In this document: positions 28,862-37,465 of the stretch, one piece after another
How positions within the stretch are numbered: the stretch's first letter is position 1
Layout: each line of letters opens with the position of its first letter
Assembly (NCBI RefSeq): GCF_902459725.1
Contig: NZ_CABPSH010000001.1
Span: 744,001 to 808,000 of the forward strand
Length of the DNA: 64,000 nucleotides
Reading direction: 5' to 3'
DNA from: Pandoraea eparura
GTDB taxonomy: Bacteria; Pseudomonadota; Gammaproteobacteria; Burkholderiales; Burkholderiaceae
Position numbers and translations under genes: made by a program
Notes under the pieces: generated by a model
Database searches by the model: none
Told to the model about the DNA's origin: nothing
The model's input: only the letters and a program-made list of their open reading frames with translations

Positions 28862-31214
28862 AGTTGCTGAATCGAGAAGGAATCTGGTTCGTCGGCGGCG
28901 CCTGATACCCCGGCACCCCAACCTTGAAGGCTTCTGTGGCGCTGTTGCCGGACTTGGTCAAGCCTTTCAGCTCCAACTGCGCGAAGATACGCGAAGTTGT
29001 CGTAGTGGCATTGGTCGCGTAGCGCTGGAGCCCCACCCGGAAGGCCCAGCAGTCGGCATCATACTCGAAACCCGCCAGGGCATCGATGAAGGTCTTGTCG
29101 GTAATGCTGTAGTTCAGGCGTCCCACCACCCCCAACCGCGGTGTGATCGGCCACTGACCGGAAAGTTCGACCTGGTTGATCGGCGTGACGGTCAATGCGG
29201 TTTGTCCCACGACCGGCACCGGGTTTCGGAGGTAGCGGTAATAGACGTTGAACACGCGCCGTTCCCCCGGGCGCCATGTCACGCCGACATCCGAGCGGTT
29301 GAACTCCGACGTGCTCGGGCTGTATTGCACGGCGGTACTGAACGTGATGTTTCGGTAAAGCAATGCCGAACCACCGACCAGAAAGTCGGAGATGCCGGTG
29401 TCCTCAGGCGTGCCGCCCGGCATCGTCACGAGCGATCGGGTGAAGTTGTAACGCTGCGCATACCAGATGCGACCGCGCTCGATCCCCGATTCCGCGTCAA
29501 TCAGGCGCGAGGTCAGCGCCGCCGTCACGCGATTGGCATCCTGAATCCGGTCGACGCCGATGAACGAGTTCTCGCTGAAGATTTCCGCCAGGTTGAAGTC
29601 GGACACCGCGCTGTCGAAAATCGGAATGGAACTCTGATTTCGGTACGGCGTGTAGACGTAGAACAGGCGCGGCTCCAGCGTCTGGCGCATCGCCGAGCCG
29701 AACAGGTTCAGCGGGCGCTCGAACGTCAGCCCGGTGTCGAGGCTGAGCGTCGGCACCGTACGCGTGATCGACGACTGCATCGTCGAGCTGTTCGGATAAT
29801 CGATGTTGTACGCGGCCGCGTTGAAGATAACCTTCGGCACGACAAAGTAGCCCGGCGTCAGGATCGGGTAGCTCAACGTCGGCTGGGCATACAGACGCTC
29901 GCCGTTCGGCTGCCCCGTCGACGACGCAATCTGGAACCGGTTGTACCGGATCGGCATCGTGAAATCGAAGCCGTGGAAGTCCAGCTTGTTGTACGTGGCC
30001 GACAGCTCCGGCACCGATTCATACTGCGGCGCCGTTGGCGCGAGCGTCTGATACTTCAATACCCGGGCGAGGAACGACCAATTGCCGTACGCCCACGTCA
30101 ACCCGGCTTCGCGGTTGTACACGCGCTGCACACCGGTCTGGAAATTGGTGCCCGCACCGAAATCGTCCGGATAGGTGTCATCCGAGACCTTCGTGAAGTT
30201 GACGTAGCCGTTCACACCATAGCCGAGCGCCTGGCTGTGCTGCCAGGTGAACGTGTAGCGAGCATCACCCGTGATTCGATCCTTCGGCAGGTATTCTATG
30301 TGGAACAACCCGGCGTAGGTTGGCTCCAGGTAACGGAAGTCGCCGTTGAGCATCACACCGCGCTTGGTCATGAAGCGGGGCGTGATCGTCAGGTCACGGT
30401 TCGGCGCGATGTTGAAGTAATACGGCGTCGCCAGCTCGAAACCGGTGCGGCTCGACTGCGTGAAGGTCGGCGCCAGGAACCCCGAGCGGCGCTCGTTCGA
30501 CGTCGGGAACGACAGATACGGACTGGCGAGAATCGGCACGCCCTGGAAGAACAGGATGCCGTTATATGCCGTGCCTTCCTGCTGCTCCTGATCGAATTCG
30601 AACTCGGACGCCTTGATGTACCAGGCCGGCGTCTTGCCGTCGTCCGTGCACGCGCAGGCAGAGTAGGTGCCGTGCTGCAACGTCACCAGGTTGCTTGCCT
30701 CGACATCCGCACGCTCCGACTTCCCGCCGCCGCCCGTCACGAGCTTGTAGGTTGGCGTGAGCATGTAGCCATCGCCCGCGCCGGTGTACATATGCGCCTC
30801 GGGGCCGAGGAACAGATTGCCGCCCTGCGACAGACGGGCATTGCCACGCGCCACGACTTCGTCCGAATCCTGGTCGTACGTCAGGCGATCGCCCTTCACG
30901 AACGAGCGGTACTTGCGGGCCTCGGCGTCGCCATCGACCGTCGCATCCACGTTGGTCCGGCCGGTGAGGTGCATGCCGCGCACATACATCGGCACGTCTT
31001 CACCGGCACCCAGCGGGTTGTCGACGAGCGCCGGCACCGTGCGCAACACCAGACCGTCGCTCTTGGCAATATCGGGAGGGGGAGCTTCCTGCGCGCCGGC
31101 GAGCGAACACCACACTCCCGGCAGGGAGAGCAGCAGTGCCAGCGGCTTGCGCCGCGCGCGCATCAGGCGCCGCAGCGAAGAAACATCATTCGTATGGACT
31201 TGTTTATCCGGCAT
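28854..31214 (-). CDS. lptD: LPS-assembly protein LptD
   Basis: 786 residues (E. coli 784). Outer-membrane beta-barrel that inserts LPS with LptE, which is encoded elsewhere in this window (48527-49042). Signal peptide with the hydrophobic core PLALLLSLPGVWC; then the LptA-like beta-jellyroll and OstA/LptD barrel. Cysteines are Cys187 and Cys189 (CAC) and a single Cys722 in DADCWAF, where E. coli has a Cys-Cys pair, so the disulfide pattern must differ. Start MPDKQVH is the best compromise; MRARRKP at 31163 is possible. First gene of the surA-pdxA-rsmA operon. Confidence 0.96.
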   Translation of the reverse strand: MPDKQVHTNDVSSLRRLMRARRKPLALLLSLPGVWCSLAGAQEAPPPDIAKSDGLVLRTVPALVDNPLGAGEDVPMYVRGMHLTGRTNVDATVDGDAEARKYRSFVKGDRLTYDQDSDEVVARGNARLSQGGNLFLGPEAHMYTGAGDGYMLTPTYKLVTGGGGKSERADVEASNLVTLQHGTYSACACTDDGKTPAWYIKASEFEFDQEQQEGTAYNGILFFQGVPILASPYLSFPTSNERRSGFLAPTFTQSSRTGFELATPYYFNIAPNRDLTITPRFMTKRGVMLNGDFRYLEPTYAGLFHIEYLPKDRITGDARYTFTWQHSQALGYGVNGYVNFTKVSDDTYPDDFGAGTNFQTGVQRVYNREAGLTWAYGNWSFLARVLKYQTLAPTAPQYESVPELSATYNKLDFHGFDFTMPIRYNRFQIASSTGQPNGERLYAQPTLSYPILTPGYFVVPKVIFNAAAYNIDYPNSSTMQSSITRTVPTLSLDTGLTFERPLNLFGSAMRQTLEPRLFYVYTPYRNQSSIPIFDSAVSDFNLAEIFSENSFIGVDRIQDANRVTAALTSRLIDAESGIERGRIWYAQRYNFTRSLVTMPGGTPEDTGISDFLVGGSALLYRNITFSTAVQYSPSTSEFNRSDVGVTWRPGERRVFNVYYRYLRNPVPVVGQTALTVTPINQVELSGQWPITPRLGVVGRLNYSITDKTFIDALAGFEYDADCWAFRVGLQRYATNATTTTSRIFAQLELKGLTKSGNSATEAFKVGVPGYQAPPTNQIPSRFSNYE

Positions 31215-31346
31215 GTACGCAAACAGCGTGACAATCGAGGCGCCGCTTGCAGGCAGCCAATCCCGCGTGTCTGCACGGCATTGCCGGGACATTCGGGACG
31301 GTCGATCGAGGTCGAGAAACAGGGCGTCTGGAAAACATGATCGGGT

Positions 31347-31352
31347 ATTATA
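31347..31352 (-). promoter_or_regulatory. Candidate -10 box of lptD
   Basis: Minus-strand TATAAT at 31347-31352, about 135 bases before the lptD start, within the 163-base divergent region shared with amgK. The overlapping plus-strand TATTAT (31346-31351) could serve amgK. No good -35 element was found for either; in E. coli lptD is under sigma-E control. Confidence 0.35.
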
Positions 31353-31377
31353 TGGCAAGACGTTTACGACCCCCATC

Positions 31378-32463
31378 ATGACCGCACACCCCACCGCCTC
31401 CGCGAGTGTTTCCGACGCTTCCCACTCGCTCTCCAACGCCTCCGATTCTCGTCTGCAAGCCCTCGGCCACTGGCTCGCCAGCATTGCCGAACCGTTCGCG
31501 CTGGACATGACGCAGTGGGCGCCGGCCTCCGCGGACGCCAGCTTCCGGCGCTACTTCCGCATCGGCAGCCGCAATCCCGCGCATCCGAGCCTGATCGTGA
31601 TGGATGCGCCGCCGCCCCAGGAGGATTGCCGTCCGTTCGTGCACGTCTCGCAATTGCTTGCCGACGCGGGCCTGCAGGCCCCGAAGGTGCTCGCCGAGGA
31701 TCTCGCGCAAGGCTTCCTGCTGCTCACGGACCTCGGGCGCGAAACGTATCTCGACGTCCTCACCGAAGACAATGCCCGCCCGCTCATGCGCGCGGCGCTC
31801 GATGCCCTGATCGTCTGGCAGAAGGCGTCCCGCCCGGACGTGTTGCCCGCCTACGACACGGCACTGCTTCAGCGCGAACTCGATCTGTTCCCGGACTGGT
31901 ACGTCGGCAAGCACCTGAAGGTGACGCTGAGCGCGGAGCAACGCGCGACGCTCGACCGGATCAATCAGTTGCTCATCGACAACGCGCTCGCGCAACCCAA
32001 GGTGTTCGTGCACCGCGATTACATGCCGCGCAACCTGATGCCGGGTCTGCCGGGTACCGTGGGACCCGGCATCCTCGACTTCCAGGATGCCGTCTACGGC
32101 CCGCTCACGTACGACGTGATCTCGCTGATGCGCGACGCCTTCCTCAGTTGGGACGAGGCGCGTCAGCTCGACTGGCTGGCGTATTACTGGGAACGTGCCC
32201 GCAAGGCCGGCCTGCCCGTGGACGCCGATTTCGGCGAGTTCTACCGTCAGGCGGAGTGGATGGGGCTGCAACGTCACCTCAAAGTGCTCGGCATTTTCGC
32301 GCGCATCCACTATCGGGACGGCAAGCCGCGCTACCTGGCCGACACGCCGCGCTTCCTCGACTATGCGCGCAAGGTCGCCGACCGCTATACGCCGCTCCGC
32401 CCGCTCGCCCAGTTGCTCGACGCACTGACCGGCCAGCGCACGGATGTCGGCTACACGTTCTGA
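31378..32463 (+). CDS. amgK: N-acetylmuramate/N-acetylglucosamine kinase AmgK
   Basis: 361 residues. Aminoglycoside-phosphotransferase-like fold. Phosphorylates MurNAc and GlcNAc at C1 in the anabolic cell-wall recycling route that bypasses de novo UDP-MurNAc synthesis (the fosfomycin-tolerance route of Pseudomonas putida). Catalytic HRD at 212-214 (VHRDYMPRNLM) and metal-binding Asp234 (GILDFQD). The first ~25 residues are Ala/Ser-rich. Start ATG at 31378; a long in-frame extension is antisense to lptD and rejected. murU follows 10 bases later, which supports the specific assignment. Confidence 0.9.
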   Translation: MTAHPTASASVSDASHSLSNASDSRLQALGHWLASIAEPFALDMTQWAPASADASFRRYFRIGSRNPAHPSLIVMDAPPPQEDCRPFVHVSQLLADAGLQAPKVLAEDLAQGFLLLTDLGRETYLDVLTEDNARPLMRAALDALIVWQKASRPDVLPAYDTALLQRELDLFPDWYVGKHLKVTLSAEQRATLDRINQLLIDNALAQPKVFVHRDYMPRNLMPGLPGTVGPGILDFQDAVYGPLTYDVISLMRDAFLSWDEARQLDWLAYYWERARKAGLPVDADFGEFYRQAEWMGLQRHLKVLGIFARIHYRDGKPRYLADTPRFLDYARKVADRYTPLRPLAQLLDALTGQRTDVGYTF

Positions 32464-32473
32464 GGCACACCGC

Positions 32474-33223
32474 ATGAGCGCAATGAAGGCGATGATCTTC
32501 GCCGCGGGGCGCGGCGAGCGCATGCGCCCGCTCACCGACGTCACGCCCAAGCCGCTGCTCGGTGTCGGCGGCAAGCCGATCATCGTCTGGCAGATCGAGG
32601 CGCTGGCGCGTGCGGGGTTCACGGACATCGTCATCAATCACGCCTGGCTGGGCGAGCAGATCGAAGCCACGCTCGGTGACGGCAGCGCGTTCGGCGTGCG
32701 GCTTGCCTACTCGGCCGAAGGCGAAGCGCTCGAGACCGCAGGCGGGATCGCCCGCGCCCGCCCATTGCTCGAAGGCGGCGGCGATGTCTTCCTGGCGATT
32801 GCGGGCGATATCTTCACGTCGTTCGACTATGCCGCGTTGCGCCCTCACGCCGCACGCATGGCCGCGCAGCCCGCGCCCGGCATGCATCTGGTGATGGTGC
32901 CCAACCCGCCGTTTCATCCGCGCGGCGACTTCGCGCTCGACCCCGCCGGCCGGCTCTATCTTCCCGAGGCGGCCCCGCCTGCAGCCGAGGCGCTCACGTT
33001 CGGCAGCATTGCGCTGTACGACCTGCGGCTCTTTGCCGACATCGCGTCGGGCACTCGTATGGCGCTCACGCCGCTCTACCAACGCGCGATTGCCGCAGCA
33101 CGGGTGAGCGGTGAGCGCTTCGACGGCATTTGGGAAAATGTTGGCACACCGGCACAGCTCGCCGCCCTGAATGCCGACGTGCAGGCGCGGCACGACCTCG
33201 CCCCCGGCAGTAGAATCGCCTGA
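32474..33223 (+). CDS. murU: N-acetylmuramate alpha-1-phosphate uridylyltransferase MurU
   Basis: 249 residues. Nucleotidyltransferase converting MurNAc-1-phosphate to UDP-MurNAc. Signature GxGxRMxPLT...KPLL at about 12-28 (AAGRGERMRPLTDVTPKPLL). Directly downstream of amgK, the known two-gene recycling pair. Start at MSAMKAM; 10 upstream codons of the ORF overlap the amgK end and are not needed. Confidence 0.9.
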   Translation: MSAMKAMIFAAGRGERMRPLTDVTPKPLLGVGGKPIIVWQIEALARAGFTDIVINHAWLGEQIEATLGDGSAFGVRLAYSAEGEALETAGGIARARPLLEGGGDVFLAIAGDIFTSFDYAALRPHAARMAAQPAPGMHLVMVPNPPFHPRGDFALDPAGRLYLPEAAPPAAEALTFGSIALYDLRLFADIASGTRMALTPLYQRAIAAARVSGERFDGIWENVGTPAQLAALNADVQARHDLAPGSRIA

Positions 33224-33265
33224 ACACGTTTGACCTCGACCGAACCGACCGAAATGGAGCCCGCG

Positions 33266-34597
33266 ATGACTGATTCCCCGTACCGTGCCCGCCGCGAGCG
33301 CGTCATCGAACAGATGCGCAAGGCCGGCGGCGGTGTCGCCATCCTGCCGACCGCGCCGGAAGTGCCGCGCAACCGCGACAGCGACTACCCCTATCGTCAC
33401 GACAGCTATTTCTATTACCTGTCCGGCTTCACGGAGCCTGACGCGGTCGTGGTGCTCGACAGCCGCACGGGCCACGCGATCCTGTTCTGCCGCGCGAAGC
33501 ACGAAGAGCGCGAGATCTGGGACGGCTATCGCTACGGCCCGGAAGCCGCGCGCGAGACCTTCGGCTTTGACGCGGCCTACCCCATCGACGAAATCGACAC
33601 GCGTGTGCCGCAACTGCTGGCCGACGCTCCGGCGCTGTTCTATGCGCTAGGGGCTTCGGCGCAGCAGGATCGTCAGGTCCGCCACTGGCTGAGCGCGGTG
33701 CGCGCGCAAGGTCGCACGGGCGTGTCGGCACCGTCTGTCGCTCGCGATATCCGCGCAATCCTCGACGAGATGCGGCTGGTCAAAGACCCCATCGAACTCG
33801 ATATCATGGCGCGCGCAGGCAAGATTTCGGCCGAAGCCCATGTGCGTGCGATGAAAGCGTCGCGCCCGGGGCTGCGCGAATATCACCTCGAAGCCGAGCT
33901 GCTGTACGAATTCCGCCGCAACGGTTCGCAATTCCCCGCTTACGGCTCGATTGTCGCCACCGGCGCCAACGCCACAGTGCTCCACTATCGCGCGGGCGAC
34001 GCCAAGCTGCGCGACGGCGACCTTTGCCTGATCGACGCCGCGTGCGAACTCGATGGCTACGCGTCGGACATCACGCGCACGTTTCCGGTCAACGGGAAGT
34101 TCACTGCCGCACAGCGCGAGCTGTACGACATCGTGCTCGCCTCGCAACAGGCCGCCATCGACGTGACGCGCGCCGGCGCACGCTTCGACGCCCCCCACGA
34201 CGCCGCCGTGCGCGTGCTTGCCCAGGGCATGCTCGACACGGGCCTGCTCAAGCGCGATGCGGTGGGCAGCCTCGACGACGTGATCGCCAACAAGTCGTTC
34301 AGCCGCTTCTACATGCACCGCACGGGGCACTGGATCGGCATGGACGTCCACGATTGCGGCGAATACCGCGAGGACGGTCCGAACGGCGAACGCCCGTGGC
34401 GCACACTGGCCGCGAACATGGTGATGACGGTCGAGCCCGGTATCTACGTGCGGCCCGCGCCCGATATCGACGAGCGTTACTGGAACATCGGCATTCGCAT
34501 CGAAGACGATGCGGTCGTGACCGCCGACGGCTGCATGCTGCTCACGCGCGACGTGCCGGTCGATGCCGACGAGATCGAAGCGCTGATGCGTGGCTGA
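33266..34597 (+). CDS. pepP: Xaa-Pro aminopeptidase (aminopeptidase P)
   Basis: 443 residues (E. coli 441). Removes N-terminal residues before proline. The pita-bread dinuclear Mn site is complete: Asp257, Asp268, His355, Glu390, Glu413, each within a few residues of the E. coli positions. Start ATG at 33266 has a GGAG box 5 bases upstream; ATG at 33254 and TTG at 33230 are alternatives. It overlaps the following hydroxylase gene by one base (TGATG), the usual pepP-ubiH arrangement. Confidence 0.97.
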   Translation: MTDSPYRARRERVIEQMRKAGGGVAILPTAPEVPRNRDSDYPYRHDSYFYYLSGFTEPDAVVVLDSRTGHAILFCRAKHEEREIWDGYRYGPEAARETFGFDAAYPIDEIDTRVPQLLADAPALFYALGASAQQDRQVRHWLSAVRAQGRTGVSAPSVARDIRAILDEMRLVKDPIELDIMARAGKISAEAHVRAMKASRPGLREYHLEAELLYEFRRNGSQFPAYGSIVATGANATVLHYRAGDAKLRDGDLCLIDAACELDGYASDITRTFPVNGKFTAAQRELYDIVLASQQAAIDVTRAGARFDAPHDAAVRVLAQGMLDTGLLKRDAVGSLDDVIANKSFSRFYMHRTGHWIGMDVHDCGEYREDGPNGERPWRTLAANMVMTVEPGIYVRPAPDIDERYWNIGIRIEDDAVVTADGCMLLTRDVPVDADEIEALMRG

Positions 34598-35955
34598 TGA
34601 CTGACGCACAGGCTTCCCCTGCCGCCATGTCGACAGCGCATACCGAACCTACCGAACAGGCCGCGCACACGGCGCATGACGACCGCGCCCGCCGTTTCGA
34701 CGTGGCGATCGTCGGCGCCGGTCCGGTCGGCACGGCGCTCGCGCTGCTGCTCGCGCAACGTGCGCCGCAGTTGCGAATCGCGCTGGTGGACGCGCGCGGT
34801 GCGCAGGCCGGCTATGACGACCCGCGCACGCTGGCGCTCTCGCATGGCAGCCGCGAGATCCTCGCACGCGCAGGCGCCTGGCCGCACCACGGCGCGGGGC
34901 TCGCCAGCACACCGATTCAACATATTCACGTTTCGCAGGCGCGGCGCTTCGGCAGCACCGAAATCGATTATCTCGATCACGGGGTACCGGCGCTGGGTTA
35001 CGTGGTGCGCTACGGCGCCTTGATGCGCGCGCTGGACGCCGCCATGTTGGGCGTCCCCACCCGCGTCGCGCACGCGCCGTCAACGTCCGCTGCGCCAGAT
35101 GGGCGGGAGGCGCGGGAGGCGCGGGAGGCGGCGGATGCACTGGATCGACCGGGACTGCATCACTTCCGCCCCTATCGCGCGATCGCCCTGCGTCAGGACG
35201 CCCAAGGCGTCACGATTACCCTCGGCACGACCGTCGACGATCACGTGCAAACGCTGCACGCCGCGCTTGCCGTGAACGCGGAAGGCGGCCTGTTCGAGCG
35301 TCAGACGGCCCGTCCTCACGCGCGAGACTACGGTCAGACCGCGCTCGTCGGATTCGTCACTTGCGAGCTCCCGCGCATCGGCTGGGCATGGGAGCGTTTC
35401 ACGCCGGACGGCCCGCTGGCGTTGCTGCCGCAGGAAAACGGCTACGCGCTGGTGTGGTGCTGCTCCCACGCCGAGGCCAACCGTCGTCGCGAGCTGGACG
35501 ATGCATCGTTCCTGAGTGAGCTGCACACCGCCTTTGGCGACCGCATGGGCCGGTTCACCTCGATTGCCGGCCGCGCGGGCTTCCCGCTGGGCCTGAACGC
35601 CCTCGGCCAGGTGGTCGACGGCCGGGTCGCCGCCATCGGCAACGCCGCGCAAACGCTCCACCCGGTCGCGGGACAAGGTTTGAACCTCGGCCTGCGCGAC
35701 GCCTTCGACCTGGCCGATGCACTCGTTCGCGACAGTCGCGGCGTACCTGGCCCGGCAGCCCTCGCCGCCTTCGCCCGCCGGCGTCGCGCCGACCGCGGCC
35801 TCACGATCCGCATCACCGACCTGCTGCCCCGCGTCTTCGGCATCGACGCCGCCCCCGTCGCCTTGCTGCGCAGCGTGGCCCTCGCCAGCCTCGACCTCGT
35901 TCCGCCGCTCAAAACCGCTTTCGCCCGCCAGATGATGTTCGGCCAGCGCGGCTGA
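34597..35955 (+). CDS. UbiH/UbiF-type FAD-dependent hydroxylase (ubiquinone biosynthesis)
   Basis: 452 residues. Flavin monooxygenase of the ubiquinone ring-hydroxylase family. FAD Rossmann motif GAGPVG at 40-45; second FAD motif in GRVAAIGNAAQTLHPVAGQGLNLGLRD; residues 169-178 carry a REA tripeptide repeat absent from most relatives I know. Which ring position is hydroxylated (C4, C5 or C6) cannot be settled; pepP adjacency points to UbiH. The first ~30 residues are variable; ATG at 34627 is an alternative start. Confidence 0.9.
   Translation: MTDAQASPAAMSTAHTEPTEQAAHTAHDDRARRFDVAIVGAGPVGTALALLLAQRAPQLRIALVDARGAQAGYDDPRTLALSHGSREILARAGAWPHHGAGLASTPIQHIHVSQARRFGSTEIDYLDHGVPALGYVVRYGALMRALDAAMLGVPTRVAHAPSTSAAPDGREAREAREAADALDRPGLHHFRPYRAIALRQDAQGVTITLGTTVDDHVQTLHAALAVNAEGGLFERQTARPHARDYGQTALVGFVTCELPRIGWAWERFTPDGPLALLPQENGYALVWCCSHAEANRRRELDDASFLSELHTAFGDRMGRFTSIAGRAGFPLGLNALGQVVDGRVAAIGNAAQTLHPVAGQGLNLGLRDAFDLADALVRDSRGVPGPAALAAFARRRRADRGLTIRITDLLPRVFGIDAAPVALLRSVALASLDLVPPLKTAFARQMMFGQRG
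35103..35129 (+). repeat. Three perfect 9-bp tandem repeats in the hydroxylase gene
   Basis: GCGGGAGGC repeated exactly at 35103-35111, 35112-35120 and 35121-35129, encoding a REA repeat. In-frame and a multiple of three, so copy-number change would not destroy the gene. Confidence 0.8.
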
Positions 35956-35970
35956 GTGTCCGGCTTCCCG

Positions 35971-36002
35971 GGCGGTCCGGCCGGCCCGCCTGCTCATTTT
36001 TT
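35971..36002 (+). terminator. Possible terminator after the pepP/hydroxylase unit
   Basis: Arms GGCGG (35971-35975) and CCGCC (35986-35990), with self-complementary CCGG blocks between, followed by TGCTCA and six T (35997-36002). The gap before the T-run makes it a moderate candidate. A TAAAAT box at 36028-36033, just after it, may be the -10 of dusB. Confidence 0.4.
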
Positions 36003-36063
36003 AGGCGACGGGAATGGGTTTTCGCAGTAAAATACAAACTTTTTCCCGCCTTTTCCCTTCATC

Positions 36064-37092
36064 GTGCATATCGGCCCCCACGAACTCCGCAATAACCTGT
36101 TCGTCGCCCCCATGGCGGGCGTGACGGATCGGCCGTTCCGCCAGTTGTGCAAGCGACTCGGCGCGGGCTATGCCGTCTCGGAGATGGTGGCCTCGAACGC
36201 CCAGCTCTGGAAGAGCGAGAAGACGATGCGGCGTGCCAATCACGCGGGCGAAGTCGCGCCGATCGCCGTGCAGATCGCGGGCGCCGACCCGGCCATGATG
36301 GCCGAGGCCGCCCGTTACAACGTGGAACGCGGTGCGCAGATCATCGACATCAACATGGGGTGCCCGGCCAAGAAGGTGTGCAACGTCGCCGCCGGATCGG
36401 CCCTGCTGCAAAACGAACCGCTCGTCGCCCGCATCGTGTCCGCCGTCGTTGGCGCCGTGGGCGATGCGGTGCCGGTCACGCTGAAGATTCGCACGGGCTG
36501 GGATCGCGAACACAAGAACGCCCTCACGGTCGCCCGCATCGCCGAAGACTGCGGCATCAGCATGCTCACGGTGCACGGCCGCACGCGTGCCGACCTCTAT
36601 CACGGCGATGCGGAGTACGAGACCATCGCTGCCGTCAAGGCCGCAGCGCGCATTCCGGTGGTCGCCAACGGCGATATCGACTCGGCGCAAAAAGCCAGCC
36701 ACGTGCTGGCAGTTACGGGAGCCGACGCCATCATGATCGGCCGTGCGGCCCAGGGGCGTCCATGGCTGTTCCGCGATATCGAGCTGTTTCTCACGACGGG
36801 CGAGATTGCCTTGCCGCCGCGCGTCGACGAGATCCAGCAAATCATGAACGAACACCTCGAGGATCATTACGAGTTTTACGGGGAATACACCGGTGTGCGG
36901 ACCGCGCGCAAACATATCGCGTGGTATTCGCGTGGCCTGCCGGGGGCAGCCACGTTCCGCCAGCGGATGAATACGCTCGACACCACGCAGGAACAGTTGG
37001 CTGCAGTCAACGAGTTTTTCGAACAGCAGAAGGCGCACTCGGACCGCCTCTGCTATGAACAAGAATCGCCGAGGGAGCTATTAGCCGCATGA
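36064..37092 (+). CDS. dusB: tRNA-dihydrouridine synthase DusB
   Basis: 342 residues from a GTG start. FMN-dependent reductase that makes dihydrouridine in the tRNA D-loop. N-terminal FVAPMAGVTDRPFR; the catalytic cysteine is Cys100 in NMGCPAKKV. GTG is chosen because the family begins here (HIGPHELRNNLFVAPMAGV) and no ATG precedes it. Overlaps fis by four bases, the classic dusB-fis operon. Confidence 0.96.
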   Translation: MHIGPHELRNNLFVAPMAGVTDRPFRQLCKRLGAGYAVSEMVASNAQLWKSEKTMRRANHAGEVAPIAVQIAGADPAMMAEAARYNVERGAQIIDINMGCPAKKVCNVAAGSALLQNEPLVARIVSAVVGAVGDAVPVTLKIRTGWDREHKNALTVARIAEDCGISMLTVHGRTRADLYHGDAEYETIAAVKAAARIPVVANGDIDSAQKASHVLAVTGADAIMIGRAAQGRPWLFRDIELFLTTGEIALPPRVDEIQQIMNEHLEDHYEFYGEYTGVRTARKHIAWYSRGLPGAATFRQRMNTLDTTQEQLAAVNEFFEQQKAHSDRLCYEQESPRELLAA

Positions 37093-37322
37093 GCAAAACA
37101 AACATAGAACAATGCGTGCGCGACAGTCTGGATTCGTATTTCCGCGATCTGGATGGCGCACGGCCACACGATGTCTACGATATGGTCGTCTCGGTCGTCG
37201 AGAAGCCGCTGCTCGAGTTCGTGCTCGGCAAGGCCGACGGCAACCAGTCGCTCGCTGCTGAATACCTGGGGATCAACCGCAACACGCTGCGCAAGAAGTT
37301 GCAGCAGCACGGCCTGCTCTAG
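37089..37322 (+). CDS. fis: Nucleoid-associated DNA-binding protein Fis
   Basis: 77 residues, shorter than E. coli Fis (98), as usual for betaproteobacteria. The C-terminal helix-turn-helix [21 protein letters not shown] is strongly conserved; the N-terminal beta-hairpin arm of enteric Fis is reduced. Overlaps the dusB stop (ATGA). Confidence 0.97.
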   Translation: MSKTNIEQCVRDSLDSYFRDLDGARPHDVYDMVVSVVEKPLLEFVLGKADGNQSLAAEYLGINRNTLRKKLQQHGLL

Positions 37323-37465
37323 CCGTTGCGCGCGAGCGGGAGGCCATCGAGATTCATGCGCCGCCCGTCAGCCCCATCGCGGGGCGCGCCTGCGTCGACG
37401 ACGTCGCAAGGTGCACGCCCCATTTGCCCACGTCGCCCGTTTTTGCCGCTTCACTACCGTCCGTC

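Noticed and set aside
28539-31340. A 933-codon plus-strand open frame opposite surA and lptD
   Set aside because: Antisense shadow of conserved genes with Arg/Val-rich composition and no motifs.
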